Assembly (NCBI GenBank): GCA_964562175.1
Contig: CAZLRV010000009.1
Span: forward strand, 1-64,000
Length of the DNA stretch: 64,000 bases
Reading direction: 5' to 3'
Source: CAZCJU01 sp964562175
Lineage (GTDB): Bacteria; Bacillota; Clostridia; Oscillospirales; CAG-272
This document shows positions 43,359 through 52,947 of this stretch, in pieces; the first letter of the stretch is position 1, and each line of letters starts with the position of its first letter. The position numbers were made by a program, and so were the translations under genes. A model generated the notes under the pieces. The model was given only the letters and a program-made list of their open reading frames with translations, was not told where the DNA came from and made no database searches.

Positions 43359-44348
43359 ATGAAAGAAAATAAAGTATTGAAAATAGGCTCGGCGGTCTTT
43401 GCCCACGGCTTGCTTTCAGCTCCCATGGCGGGGGTGAGCGACTCGGTGATGCGTGTTTTATGTGCCGAGAGCGGTGCGGAGGGCGTTTATACCGAGATGG
43501 TATCTGCCGCGGCGGTGTATTACGGCGACAAAAAAACATCGACGCTTGCCGATATAAGCGACGATATATGCCCCTGCGGTATTCAGCTCTTCGGCTCGGA
43601 GCCCGACAAGCTTGCCTATGCGATACAAGCGCTTTGCATGACGGACAAGCTTCCGTTTTGCTTTGACATAAACATGGGCTGTCCGGTAAAAAAGATAGTA
43701 AACAACGGCGAGGGCTCGGCTCTTATGGATAATATTCCGCTTGCCGCGCGTCTTGTCGAAGCCGCCGTGAAGGTAAGCCCCGTGCCGATAACCGTAAAAA
43801 TGCGTACCGGACGGGACCCCGGTCACATAACCGCCCCGGCTCTTGCCCGTGCGGTGTACGAATCGGGTGCTTCCGCCGTTTGCATACACGGTCGCACACG
43901 CTCCCAGCTGTACGAGCCGAACTGTGTCGAATACGATACGGCGGCGCTGATAAAGACGTCGGTGGATATTCCCGTCATCGTAAACGGCGATATCACCTGC
44001 GGCGAGCAGGTGATAAGTGTTCTCGAATATACGGGCTGTGACGGCGTTGCCGTCGGCAGAGCCGCATTCGGCTCACCGTATGTTTTCTCCGAGATGCTCG
44101 CTTATCTCTCCGGGCAAGCCTTTACCCCTCCCACCGATAAGGAGCGTATTGCGGACGCTTACCGTCAGGCAAGCCTCATGGTGCAAAAAAAAGGCAATAT
44201 AGGGCTTCTTGAAGCACGCAAGCACATATGCCGATATCTTAAGGGTATCCCCGGCGGTGCGGAGGCACGTGTCGCGATAAATACCGCCGCCACACTTGAC
44301 GAGGTACGGCGTATCCTGCAGGAGCTGTCCGACTCACTTGAAGAATAA
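43359..44348 (+). CDS. dusB: tRNA-dihydrouridine synthase
   Basis: A 329-residue FMN enzyme reducing uridines in tRNA. Motifs: APMAGVSDSVMR (about 23-34), DINMGCPVKKIVNNGEGSAL (catalytic Cys near 104), KMRTGRD, CIHGRTRSQLY and NGDITC followed by GVAVGRAAFGSPYVF. It belongs to the DusB-like group; length normal. The ATG at 43359 is chosen over an in-frame TTG at 43338; neither has a strong ribosome binding site. Confidence 0.92.
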   Translation: MKENKVLKIGSAVFAHGLLSAPMAGVSDSVMRVLCAESGAEGVYTEMVSAAAVYYGDKKTSTLADISDDICPCGIQLFGSEPDKLAYAIQALCMTDKLPFCFDINMGCPVKKIVNNGEGSALMDNIPLAARLVEAAVKVSPVPITVKMRTGRDPGHITAPALARAVYESGASAVCIHGRTRSQLYEPNCVEYDTAALIKTSVDIPVIVNGDITCGEQVISVLEYTGCDGVAVGRAAFGSPYVFSEMLAYLSGQAFTPPTDKERIADAYRQASLMVQKKGNIGLLEARKHICRYLKGIPGGAEARVAINTAATLDEVRRILQELSDSLEE

Positions 44349-44368
44349 TTGAAAGAAAAGGGTGCAAA

Positions 44369-47146
44369 ATGACAACGCAAATTTCCACGCCACTGCTTCC
44401 GCTCGGCAAGCAAAGCCTGTGGCAGAGGTTCAAAAATTCAAACAGAACATATCTCATCGTATGCTTTCTTCTTCCGCTTCTGATAAATTGGTTCATATTC
44501 ATAATACGCGGCGTTTATCCTTTCGGCGATAAATCCGTTTTGGTGCTTGACCTGAACGGTCAATACGTTTACTATTTTGAGGCAATGCGCGACATACTGC
44601 AGGGCAAGGCAAGCGCATTTTATACGTGGTATCGTTCGCTCGGCGGTGAGTTTTCGGGCATTTACGCATATTATGTCGCATCTCCCTTTACGCTTCTTTC
44701 CGTGCTTTTCCCCGAGGACGGCATAACGGAATTTCTTTTGACCATGACACTGCTCAAGGTCGGCTCAATGGGTCTTTCCTTCGGCTGGTATCTGCATAAC
44801 AGCCGCCCGTCAAAGCCCATATACATTATAATGTTCTCGACTATGTACGCCCTGACCTCCTACGCCGTCGTTCAGGCAAACAACACCATGTGGATAGACT
44901 CGCTGATATATCTGCCGCTCATAGCGCTCGGTATAGAACGTATCTGCCATAACGGTAAGTTCCTGCTCTACACGATAACACTCGCCCTCTGCTTCATATC
45001 TAACTTCTACATCGGCTTTATGATGGCGATATTCTCAACACTGTATTTCTTCTATTACTATATTTCAAAATATCCGCTTAAGGACTTCACACGCTTCTTT
45101 TTCACCTTTTACAAGTGGCTCATCTGCTCTGTCTGTGCGGCAATGATAGCGGCGATAATAATAATTCCCGCATATTTCTCGCTTCAATTCGGCAAAAACA
45201 CGTTCTCGAACCCCTCATACGAATTCAAATCGAAATTCGATTATATAAACATTCTCACGCAGATGCTCCCCAACTCCTACGACACGGTACGTCCCGAGGG
45301 TCTGCCGTTCATCTACTGCGGTGTGCTTTCTCTGCTCATGCTCCCCGTCTACTTCGTGACAAAGCGCATAAAGGGCAGAGAGAAGATAATGAGCGGTATA
45401 ATTCTCGCTCTTATGGTGTTCTCCTTTACCGCCTCAACGGTCGATCTGTTCTGGCACGGTATGCAGCGTCCGAATTGGCTCAATTACAGATACAGCTTTA
45501 TGTTCTGCTTCCTCGTGCTTGTCTTTGCATATGAGGCGTTCCGCTTCCTTGACGGCAGTATGTTCCGCACGGTGCTTTCGTGCGGTGCGGTGCTTGGGCT
45601 TGCCGTCGTGATGATACAGACGATGGACTTCGACTTTATAGACGATATACTGTGCATCTGGTTCACCGTTATCATGATAGGCGTTCTGCTCCCTCTGCTC
45701 CGGGGCTTTTGCAAGAAAAATTACAGAGGTGCGGCGGGCGTGCTTTGCGCCGTCGTATGCCTTGAGCTGTTTTTGAACGGAATATACGACTCCCTCAAGC
45801 TTCACGAGGACGTTTACTACTCCACCCGTCCCAGCTACGTCGATTTTATGGACCGCTGGTCTCCGCTCGTTAAAAAGGTTCAAAGCGAGGATATAAGCCT
45901 TTACCGTATGGAAAAGACGGTACACCGTAAGGTAAACGACAATATGGCACTGCAGATGAGAGGTATAACAAACTCCACCTCAACGCTCAACGCCTCGGTA
46001 ATTCGCTTGCTCAACAAGCTCGGCTACGCATCGAAATCGCATTGGTCAAGATACGCCGGCGGCAATCCCGTATCGGATTCTCTGCTCGGTATAAAATATG
46101 TTTTGTCAAATAAAGAGGATCTCAGCAGTCAATACTCCCTCATGTACGACTACCCCGACGCGACAAGTGAAGACGGCGATATGCTCTACGCATACGAAAA
46201 CCCGTATTGTCTGCCAATTCTCTTCGGCGTTTCTCCCTCGCTTTCGGAGTGCGAGATACCCGACGAGGCTCCGGCACCCGAGGTACTGAACAGCGTAATT
46301 TCCGCAATGCTCGGCCGCACCGTAAACGTATTCAAGCCCGTTGACGGCATAACGACAAGCACAAACGGCTTGCGTGAGGCAAGCGCAAGCGGTCATAAGA
46401 AGTACGCACTGCTTGAGGATGACGGCTCCGGCTACGTCGAATACGAATTTACGACGGAATACGAGGGCGATATATATGTTCACTTCCCGTCGAAATACCC
46501 CCGTGAGGTAACGATGTCCATTACCGGCGAGGACTCCTCGGCAAGATACTCGTACATGGGCAACGAAACGCACACGATAAAAAATATCGGCACGTTCAAC
46601 AAGGGCGAGGCGGTAACCGTCAAGCTCGCACTTAAAGAAAAAGACCTGTATTTTTACAAAAATCAAAATTATTTCTTCTACTTTGACGAGGCGGCATTTG
46701 CCGAGGCGATAGAGGAGCTTCGCACAAGCAAGATATTTATCGACGATTTCTCCGATACGAGCATAAAAGGCACGATAAACGTCTCGGAGGGCGATGAGCT
46801 GATATATACCTCAATTCCCTACGACAAGGGCTGGACGGTCAAGGTGGACGGCAAAAAAGTAAAGCTTGAAAAATCACTCGATACGCTTCTATGCTTCACC
46901 GTTTCCGCAGGTGAGCATACGGTCGAGCTGTCATATATTCCGCAGGGCTTTTTAGTCGGTGCGGGTCTGTGCGTGATAGGTATATCCTCGCTCACCGTCT
47001 TTGCGGTGCTTGATCATAAGAAACGCAAGGTGCGCCGTGAGCATCTGCTCTCGCTCGTTCGCTCCGACGGCTCGGGCTATACCGAAACGGTCAAGCGTGT
47101 TATCGAGGAAGTACGCACGGGCAAGACCGATGAGGACGAAATATAA
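44369..47146 (+). CDS. YfhO-family membrane protein
   Basis: A 925-residue polytopic membrane protein of the YfhO family, thought to be glycosyltransferases decorating cell-surface polymers such as lipoteichoic acid. About 13 membrane helices fill residues 30-455, with the family start PFGDKSVLVLDLNGQYVYYFE (about 52-72). A large extracytoplasmic domain (about 470-855) follows, then a last helix (about 865-885) and a cytoplasmic tail. The C-terminal beta-rich part includes IYTSIPYDKGWTVKVDGKKV, a segment common to the family. The donor and acceptor here are unknown. The next gene starts immediately after its stop. Confidence 0.9.
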   Translation: MTTQISTPLLPLGKQSLWQRFKNSNRTYLIVCFLLPLLINWFIFIIRGVYPFGDKSVLVLDLNGQYVYYFEAMRDILQGKASAFYTWYRSLGGEFSGIYAYYVASPFTLLSVLFPEDGITEFLLTMTLLKVGSMGLSFGWYLHNSRPSKPIYIIMFSTMYALTSYAVVQANNTMWIDSLIYLPLIALGIERICHNGKFLLYTITLALCFISNFYIGFMMAIFSTLYFFYYYISKYPLKDFTRFFFTFYKWLICSVCAAMIAAIIIIPAYFSLQFGKNTFSNPSYEFKSKFDYINILTQMLPNSYDTVRPEGLPFIYCGVLSLLMLPVYFVTKRIKGREKIMSGIILALMVFSFTASTVDLFWHGMQRPNWLNYRYSFMFCFLVLVFAYEAFRFLDGSMFRTVLSCGAVLGLAVVMIQTMDFDFIDDILCIWFTVIMIGVLLPLLRGFCKKNYRGAAGVLCAVVCLELFLNGIYDSLKLHEDVYYSTRPSYVDFMDRWSPLVKKVQSEDISLYRMEKTVHRKVNDNMALQMRGITNSTSTLNASVIRLLNKLGYASKSHWSRYAGGNPVSDSLLGIKYVLSNKEDLSSQYSLMYDYPDATSEDGDMLYAYENPYCLPILFGVSPSLSECEIPDEAPAPEVLNSVISAMLGRTVNVFKPVDGITTSTNGLREASASGHKKYALLEDDGSGYVEYEFTTEYEGDIYVHFPSKYPREVTMSITGEDSSARYSYMGNETHTIKNIGTFNKGEAVTVKLALKEKDLYFYKNQNYFFYFDEAAFAEAIEELRTSKIFIDDFSDTSIKGTINVSEGDELIYTSIPYDKGWTVKVDGKKVKLEKSLDTLLCFTVSAGEHTVELSYIPQGFLVGAGLCVIGISSLTVFAVLDHKKRKVRREHLLSLVRSDGSGYTETVKRVIEEVRTGKTDEDEI

Positions 47147-47743
47147 ATGAAGGTATCTCGTCTTGTTATATTCGGTGACAGCATATCCACCGTGAATTTC
47201 AGCGGAGGCGGCTACGAAAAGCTGCTTTGCGACTCGCTCGGCTGTACCGAGGTCGAAAACCATGCGACAAACGCCGCCGCCCTCACCCTCACCTATCCGT
47301 ATTCGGCACTGCAAAGCATAAAGGATGCCCCCGGTGAGGCGGGTGTCGATGCGGTAATACTTTGGGCAGGCACAAACGATTGGTTCTACGGCGTACCGCT
47401 TGACGAGTTCAACGCCTCCCTTAAGCTCATCCCCGCACTTCTTGAAGAAAAATACCCTTATGCCGAATATATAATATGCACACCTATATGGCGTTTTTCG
47501 GAGAGAGAGGAAACGCAGACCCACTCCGTTGCCGACATCACGCCGAACAAGGCGGGGCTTACCCTCTCCGATTACAGATATGCCATACTCCACTCCGGAC
47601 TTGAGCATATATGCGATATGAACGCATATCTCGGTGTCAATATGCAAAACAACACAACACTGCTCCGTGACGGTGTACACCCGACACGGTGCGGCTACGA
47701 GGCTATATCACGCATTTTGTGCGAATATATAAAGAATTTATAA
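47147..47743 (+). CDS. SGNH/GDSL-family hydrolase
   Basis: A 198-residue esterase-like protein without a signal peptide. Block I FGDSIST (nucleophile Ser, about residue 12), block III-like AGTNDWFYG (Asn, about 80-88) and block V DGVHPTRCGYEA (Asp/His, about 177-188) complete the SGNH set. It may deacylate a carbohydrate or lipid; the substrate is unknown. Its ATG follows the yfhO stop directly, so they are probably co-translated and may act on the same cell-envelope product. Confidence 0.85.
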   Translation: MKVSRLVIFGDSISTVNFSGGGYEKLLCDSLGCTEVENHATNAAALTLTYPYSALQSIKDAPGEAGVDAVILWAGTNDWFYGVPLDEFNASLKLIPALLEEKYPYAEYIICTPIWRFSEREETQTHSVADITPNKAGLTLSDYRYAILHSGLEHICDMNAYLGVNMQNNTTLLRDGVHPTRCGYEAISRILCEYIKNL

Positions 47744-47761
47744 TAAAAGAGGTAATAAAAA

Positions 47762-48829
47762 ATGCTTAACATCAAAAAAGAAAGAACGACAACGCCCAAG
47801 CAAAGACCCGATTACGATAATCTGGGCTTCGGCAGATATTTCACCGACCATATGTTTCTTATGAATTATACAGAGGGTCAAGGCTGGCACGATGCGAGGA
47901 TAGTTCCCTACGCTCCCATAGCACTCGATCCCTCCGCCATGGTCTTCCACTACGCACAGGAAATGTTCGAGGGTATGAAGGCTTATCTCACCCCCGACGG
48001 CGAGGTACAGCTTTTCCGTCCGATGAAGAACATAGAGCGTATGAGAAACACAAACGACCGTCTGTGCATTCCGCAGATACCCGACGAGGACGTACTGCAG
48101 GCAATAAAAGAAACGGTGCTTTTCGATAAGGATTGGATACCGAAAAAAGTCGGCACGAGCCTTTACATCAGACCGTTTATAATAGCGACAGACCCCCAGC
48201 TCGGCGTACATCCCTCACACACATATATCTTCTGCATAATCCTCTCCCCCGTTGCGGCATACTATGCGGAGGGAATAAATCCCGTTAAGATATTCATCGA
48301 GCGTGAATATGTAAGAGCGGTTAAGGGCGGCACGGGCTTTGCAAAGGTCGGCGGTAACTACGCATCGAGCCTTAAGGGACAGGAAAAAGCCGCTCGTCTC
48401 GGCTACTCTCAGGTGCTTTGGCTCGACGGTGTTGAGAGAAAATATATAGACGAGGTCGGAGCGATGAACGTGTTCTTCGTTCTCGGCGATGAGGTAGTGA
48501 CCCCCGCACTTACCGAGGGCAACATACTCCCCGGCGTAACGAGAGCATCGTGCATCGAGCTTCTGCGCAGTAAGGGCTATAAGGTATCCGAGCGTAAGGT
48601 ATCCGTCGATGAGCTTTACGAGGCATACGACAAGGGCGAGCTTAAGGAGGCATTCGGTACGGGAACCGCCGCGGTAATATCTCCCATAGGCACGCTTGAC
48701 GACGAAAACAAGAAGGCACTTATAAACGATGGCAAGATAGGCGAGATATCGCAAATGCTGTACGACACGCTGACAGGCATTCAGTGGGGAACGCTTCCCG
48801 ATCCCTTCGGCTGGACAATGAAGATATAA
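47762..48829 (+). CDS. ilvE: Branched-chain amino acid aminotransferase
   Basis: A 355-residue fold-type IV PLP enzyme of the longer (eukaryotic/BCAT-like) class, making or degrading leucine, isoleucine and valine. Motifs: GMKAYLTPDGEVQLFRP (about 72-88), the PLP lysine in GFAKVGGNYASSL (about 196-208), EVGAMNVFFV (about 232-241) and GTGTAAVISPIG near 300. The AGAGGTAA site lies before the ATG. It follows the GDSL hydrolase gene by 18 nt. Confidence 0.95.
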   Translation: MLNIKKERTTTPKQRPDYDNLGFGRYFTDHMFLMNYTEGQGWHDARIVPYAPIALDPSAMVFHYAQEMFEGMKAYLTPDGEVQLFRPMKNIERMRNTNDRLCIPQIPDEDVLQAIKETVLFDKDWIPKKVGTSLYIRPFIIATDPQLGVHPSHTYIFCIILSPVAAYYAEGINPVKIFIEREYVRAVKGGTGFAKVGGNYASSLKGQEKAARLGYSQVLWLDGVERKYIDEVGAMNVFFVLGDEVVTPALTEGNILPGVTRASCIELLRSKGYKVSERKVSVDELYEAYDKGELKEAFGTGTAAVISPIGTLDDENKKALINDGKIGEISQMLYDTLTGIQWGTLPDPFGWTMKI

Positions 48830-48840
48830 TATAGGATAAT

Positions 48841-49206
48841 ATGTATAAAAAACAGAGGATAAACGAAGAGGTCTTAAGAGAGCTTACACGCATAGTACGC
48901 ACGGTAAAGGACCCCAGAGTCGGAAATTATCTCACCTCGATAACGGGCTGTGAGGTAAGCGCCGATCTGAAATACGCCAAGGTGTACTATACGTTTCTCT
49001 CAAAGCCCGATACGGAAACGAGCGACGAGGCAAGAGCCAACATAAAGAAAGGACTTGTATCGGCTCACGGCTATATAAGGCATGAGCTTGCCGTTTCCCT
49101 GAATATGCGACAGACCCCCTCACTCACGTTCATTCCGGACAAGAGTGCGGAATACGGTGCGGGCATATCGAAAATTCTCAAGGAAATAAACGAGGAAAAG
49201 TCGTGA
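48841..49206 (+). CDS. rbfA: Ribosome-binding factor A
   Basis: A 121-residue KH-like protein needed for late 30S subunit maturation. Motifs: QRINEEVLRELTRIV, VKDPRVGNYLTSITGCEVSADLKYAKVYYT and LRHELAVSLNMRQTPSLTFIPD-like segments in the expected order. Length typical. It starts 12 nt after ilvE rather than after infB, and its stop overlaps the nrnA start (TGATG), the common rbfA-nrnA pair. Confidence 0.95.
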   Translation: MYKKQRINEEVLRELTRIVRTVKDPRVGNYLTSITGCEVSADLKYAKVYYTFLSKPDTETSDEARANIKKGLVSAHGYIRHELAVSLNMRQTPSLTFIPDKSAEYGAGISKILKEINEEKS

Positions 49207-50192
49207 TGAGCAGATCACTCACTATCCCCGAGCTTTGCGGAAAGCTGACCGAATACGGCAGCTTTCTGCTGTTTACGCATTCACGCCCCGACGGCGATAC
49301 GCTCGGTTCGGCACTTGCCTTAAAACGCCTTATCGAGGGCATGGGACGCACTGCCGAGGTCGTATGTGCGGACAGAATACCTCAGCGGCTCGCCTTTCTT
49401 ACCGGGCAGGACGATTTCGGTATAGAGCGGCTTTCGGGTACGTTGCCGAAATGCTTTATCAGCGTTGACGTTGCCGACTTTGAGCTGCTCGGTCGCTATA
49501 AAAGCTACGGGGGTAAGATAGACATAGCCATAGACCACCACGCTTGCCGCATCGAGGGCAACTGCTTTACGTATGTTGACGATACGGCATCGGCGTGCGG
49601 TGAAATAATATTCGAGATAGGCAAGGAGCTTGAGGAGATGGGACTTTCCGAAATAGACCGCGAATGTGCGGAATATCTTTACTGTGCCATATCCTCCGAC
49701 ACGGGCGGCTTTGCGTACTCAAACGTAACTCCGAGAACACACCGTATCGTCGCACAGCTGCTTGAATACGATATAGACCACGCAACGCTTGCCGAACAGA
49801 TCCACCTTTTCACCACCCGTCCGCAGCTTGAGATGCAAGCGGAGATAATAGACGAAATGCGGTTTTATTCGTTCGAGCGTATAGCCGCCGTTTATATGAC
49901 GGATGAAATGCGAACGGCTTACGGCGTAAAAAGCGGTGAGGACGGTGACATAGTAAATCTGCCGAGAGGCATTCCGACAGTGGAGATATGCTTTTCCGTC
50001 AAGGAGAGCATACCGGGCGAGTACAGAGTTTCGCTCCGCTCAAAGCACGTCGATATATCGCAGGTGGCAAAACAGTTCGGCGGCGGCGGTCATATCCACG
50101 CCGCAGGCTGTAGTGTAAAGGCGGATGATGTCGAGGACTGCCTTAATATGATAGCCTCGCGTTGCACGGAGGTGCTGGAGCATGATATGTGA
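49206..50192 (+). CDS. nrnA: DHH-family phosphoesterase NrnA
   Basis: A 328-residue nanoRNase / pAp phosphatase that degrades 2-5-mer RNAs and possibly cyclic dinucleotide products. DHH domain: THSRPDGDTLGSALAL (about 20-35), DVADFELLG and IDHHA (about 105-109). The C-terminal DHHA1 domain has GGGGHIHAAGC (about 295-305). The ATG at 49206 overlaps the rbfA stop by one base; a GTG at 49203 is possible. Its end overlaps mnmG by 11 nt. Confidence 0.94.
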   Translation: MSRSLTIPELCGKLTEYGSFLLFTHSRPDGDTLGSALALKRLIEGMGRTAEVVCADRIPQRLAFLTGQDDFGIERLSGTLPKCFISVDVADFELLGRYKSYGGKIDIAIDHHACRIEGNCFTYVDDTASACGEIIFEIGKELEEMGLSEIDRECAEYLYCAISSDTGGFAYSNVTPRTHRIVAQLLEYDIDHATLAEQIHLFTTRPQLEMQAEIIDEMRFYSFERIAAVYMTDEMRTAYGVKSGEDGDIVNLPRGIPTVEICFSVKESIPGEYRVSLRSKHVDISQVAKQFGGGGHIHAAGCSVKADDVEDCLNMIASRCTEVLEHDM

Positions 50193-52047
50193 AACGGAAC
50201 GCACACAGACAGCGGTGATCGGCGCAGGTCACGCCGGTATTGAGGCAGCTCTTGCCTCGGCAAGGCTCGGCATCGATACGATACTGTTTACGATGAACCT
50301 CGATTCCGTAGGCAATATGCCGTGCAACCCGTCGATAGGCGGCACGGGCAAGGGTCATCTTGTGTTTGAGATCGATGCGCTCGGCGGTCAAATGGGACGC
50401 AGTGCCGATATGGTAACGCTTCAAAACAGAATGCTCAACCTCGGCAAGGGTCCGGCTGTGCATTCAAAGCGTGTGCAAGCCGACCGTGCAAAATATCATA
50501 TCATCATGAAGCACATTTTGGAAACAACACCGCACCTGCGGCTCTATCAAGCCGAGGTCACCGACATTATAATAGAGGACGGGCGTGTTTGCGGCGTTAT
50601 GACCTCGCTCGGTCTGAGTTTCGGCTGTGATTGTGCGATAATATGCACCGGTACGTATCTGCAGAGCCGTGTAATAGTCGGCGATGTCGCATATCCGTCG
50701 GGTCCGGACGGCTTTTTGCCCGCCGGCAGTCTTACCGCCTCGCTTGAGCGTGCCGGTATCAAAATGATGAGGTTTAAGACGGGTACGCCCGTGCGTGTGC
50801 TTAAGTCGAGCGTCGATCTTGATAAGCTTGAAATACAGTACGCCGATTGCACACTGCCCTTTTCCTCGCTCACCGACAAGGCGGAGCTTGCCGCACGTCC
50901 CTCCGTGCCGTGCCATGTAGCCTATACAAACGAGAAAACTCATAAGATAATACGCGATAATCTTCACCGCTCGCCGCTGTATTCGGGCATGATAAAGGGT
51001 GTGGGTCCGAGATATTGTCCGAGTATTGAGGATAAAATAGTAAGATTTGCCGATAAAGAGCGTCATCAGCTTTTCGTTGAGCCTGTCGGAGAGGACACGG
51101 AGGAGCTTTATTTGCAGGGCTTTTCCTCGTCTCTGCCGGCAGATGTTCAGCTTGAAATGCTTCATTCGCTCGTCGGCTTCGAGAATGCTCTCGTAATGCG
51201 CCACGCCTACGCCATAGAATACGATTGCATAGACCCCACTCAGCTCAACGCCACACTTGAATTCAAAAGCATATCCGGACTTTACGGTGCCGGTCAGTTC
51301 AACGGCACCTCGGGCTACGAGGAAGCGGCGGCTCAGGGTCTTGTTGCGGGTATAAACGCCGCACTTAAGCTTAAAGGGCAAGAGCCCATGGTGCTTCTGC
51401 GGCAGGAGTCGTATATCGGCACACTGATAGACGACCTTGTAACGAAGGGCACGAACGAGCCTTACCGTATAATGACCTCACGCTGTGAATACCGTCTGCT
51501 TCTGCGTCAGGATAACGCCGACGAACGACTGACGCCGACGGGCTACAGAGTCGGACTTATAGACGAGGCACGCTACGAGCGTTTTCTCGCAAAGCAAAAG
51601 CGGATAAACGACGAGATAGAGCGTGCGAAAAGAACGGTAATACGTCCGAGCGATGCGCTTTATGAGCTTATCGGCACGCCCGATACGCCGAGCCGCTCTT
51701 ACCATTTGGACGAGCTGCTTCGTCGCCCGCAGGTAACATACGACAATATAGCCCCCCTTGACACGACAAGGACGGAGAATGACGAGGATATACTGTTTTG
51801 CGCCGGCGTAAAGATAAAATACGCAGGCTATATAGAAAAGCAAAAGGCTCAGGTCGAGCGGACAAAAAAGCTTGAAAAAACTCGCTTGCCCGACGATATC
51901 GACTACGAGCAGATAAAAGGACTCAGACTCGAGGCGGTGCAAAAGCTGATAAAGCAAAGACCTCAAACGATAGGTCAGGCATCGAGAATAAGCGGAGTTT
52001 CCCCGGCGGATATATCCGTGTTGCTCATCTATCTTTCAAGTAAATAA
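50182..52047 (+). CDS. mnmG: tRNA uridine-5-carboxymethylaminomethyl modification enzyme MnmG
   Basis: A 621-residue FAD protein that, with MnmE, modifies U34 of several tRNAs. FAD loop VIGAGHAGIEAALASARLG (about 11-29), PCNPSIGGTGKGHLV (about 49-63), GTYLQSRV, TQLNATLEF and GTSGYEEAAAQGLVAGINAA (about 375-394). The length is typical. MnmE is not in the window; in many Firmicutes mnmG sits near the replication origin with mnmE, so this location after rbfA-nrnA is unusual. A strong terminator follows. Confidence 0.97.
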   Translation: MICETERTQTAVIGAGHAGIEAALASARLGIDTILFTMNLDSVGNMPCNPSIGGTGKGHLVFEIDALGGQMGRSADMVTLQNRMLNLGKGPAVHSKRVQADRAKYHIIMKHILETTPHLRLYQAEVTDIIIEDGRVCGVMTSLGLSFGCDCAIICTGTYLQSRVIVGDVAYPSGPDGFLPAGSLTASLERAGIKMMRFKTGTPVRVLKSSVDLDKLEIQYADCTLPFSSLTDKAELAARPSVPCHVAYTNEKTHKIIRDNLHRSPLYSGMIKGVGPRYCPSIEDKIVRFADKERHQLFVEPVGEDTEELYLQGFSSSLPADVQLEMLHSLVGFENALVMRHAYAIEYDCIDPTQLNATLEFKSISGLYGAGQFNGTSGYEEAAAQGLVAGINAALKLKGQEPMVLLRQESYIGTLIDDLVTKGTNEPYRIMTSRCEYRLLLRQDNADERLTPTGYRVGLIDEARYERFLAKQKRINDEIERAKRTVIRPSDALYELIGTPDTPSRSYHLDELLRRPQVTYDNIAPLDTTRTENDEDILFCAGVKIKYAGYIEKQKAQVERTKKLEKTRLPDDIDYEQIKGLRLEAVQKLIKQRPQTIGQASRISGVSPADISVLLIYLSSK

Positions 52048-52056
52048 ATTTGATAT

Positions 52057-52094
52057 GCCCCCGCAGTGCGACAATTTTTTCGCACTGCGGGGGC
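52057..52094 (+). terminator. Terminator after mnmG
   Basis: Perfect 14-bp stem GCCCCCGCAGTGCG / CGCACTGCGGGGGC with a 10-nt loop, then TATACTTTTTT. It separates mnmG from spoIIGA, whose start is only 37 nt further on. Confidence 0.9.
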
Positions 52095-52130
52095 TATACT
52101 TTTTTCAGATAGATATAAAGAGGTGATACG

Positions 52131-52934
52131 TTGGTCGTATACGGTGATATTCTTTTTATAATAAATTTTTCCATGGATGCACTCATATTGCTCGGCGTGG
52201 GACGGCTTCTCGGTCTTAAAACACGCCTGCGGTATATCGTGCTTGCCGCCGCAGTCGGCGGCGCTTATTCGGTGCTTGCCCTGCTGATAAAAAGAGGCTG
52301 GGTGAATATTCTTTGCACCGTTGCATTTGCACATCCGCTATGCTTTATCGCATATCCGAGGCAAGGGGTGAGAGCTTACCTCAAAACCGTTTTGCTGTTC
52401 TGCGCCTCCTCCATGCTCTTGGGTGCCTGTGTCGGCGTTTGCTGTTCTTTTATAGATTCCATACTGTCCCCCGTCCCCGCCGACAATATCACGCAAATAC
52501 CGTTGCCTGTATTTTTATTCATTTGTCTGCTCTGCCTCTCCTTGGCGTACATAACGGGAAAAATATTTCACTCCGCTCACTCCGGCGAGCGTGCGGAGGT
52601 GATCATCGAGGCATCGGGCGGCAGAGTCGAGCTGATAATGCTATACGATTCGGGCAATACCCTGCGTGAGCCGCTCAGCTCACTTCCGGTAATAGTCGTA
52701 AACGAAAGCAAGCTAAGCCCCGTTTTACCGAAAAACGACGGCTCAAGCCCACCGAATTTGCGTTTGATACCGACAAAAACGGCAACGGGCGAGGAGCTGT
52801 TGCTCGGATTTCTGCCCGATGCGGTCTATATCCGCAAAGGCAGTAAGCTTCAAAAAGTGTCCTGCATCGTCGGCGTTTGCCGCAAAAACACGTTTACCGA
52901 TATCGACGGCGTTTTGCCGTGCTGTTTTGAATAA
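52131..52934 (+). CDS. spoIIGA: Sigma-E processing peptidase SpoIIGA
   Basis: A 267-residue membrane aspartic protease that cleaves the pro-sequence of sigma-E in the mother cell when signalled by SpoIIR. The N-terminal half has five hydrophobic helices beginning VVYGDILFIINFSMDALIL. The C-terminal cytoplasmic half carries the catalytic YDSGNTLREPLSSLPVIVV (Asp about residue 170). The start is a TTG supported by AAAGAGGTGA; no ATG fits. sigE follows after 13 nt, the classical spoIIG arrangement. Confidence 0.93.
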   Translation: MVVYGDILFIINFSMDALILLGVGRLLGLKTRLRYIVLAAAVGGAYSVLALLIKRGWVNILCTVAFAHPLCFIAYPRQGVRAYLKTVLLFCASSMLLGACVGVCCSFIDSILSPVPADNITQIPLPVFLFICLLCLSLAYITGKIFHSAHSGERAEVIIEASGGRVELIMLYDSGNTLREPLSSLPVIVVNESKLSPVLPKNDGSSPPNLRLIPTKTATGEELLLGFLPDAVYIRKGSKLQKVSCIVGVCRKNTFTDIDGVLPCCFE

Positions 52935-52947
52935 GGAGAAAAAACAG

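Noticed and set aside
52819..52947. N-terminal extension of SigE
   Set aside because: It overlaps the spoIIGA coding end; the ATG at 52948 with AAGGAG gives the normal pro-sigma-E start.
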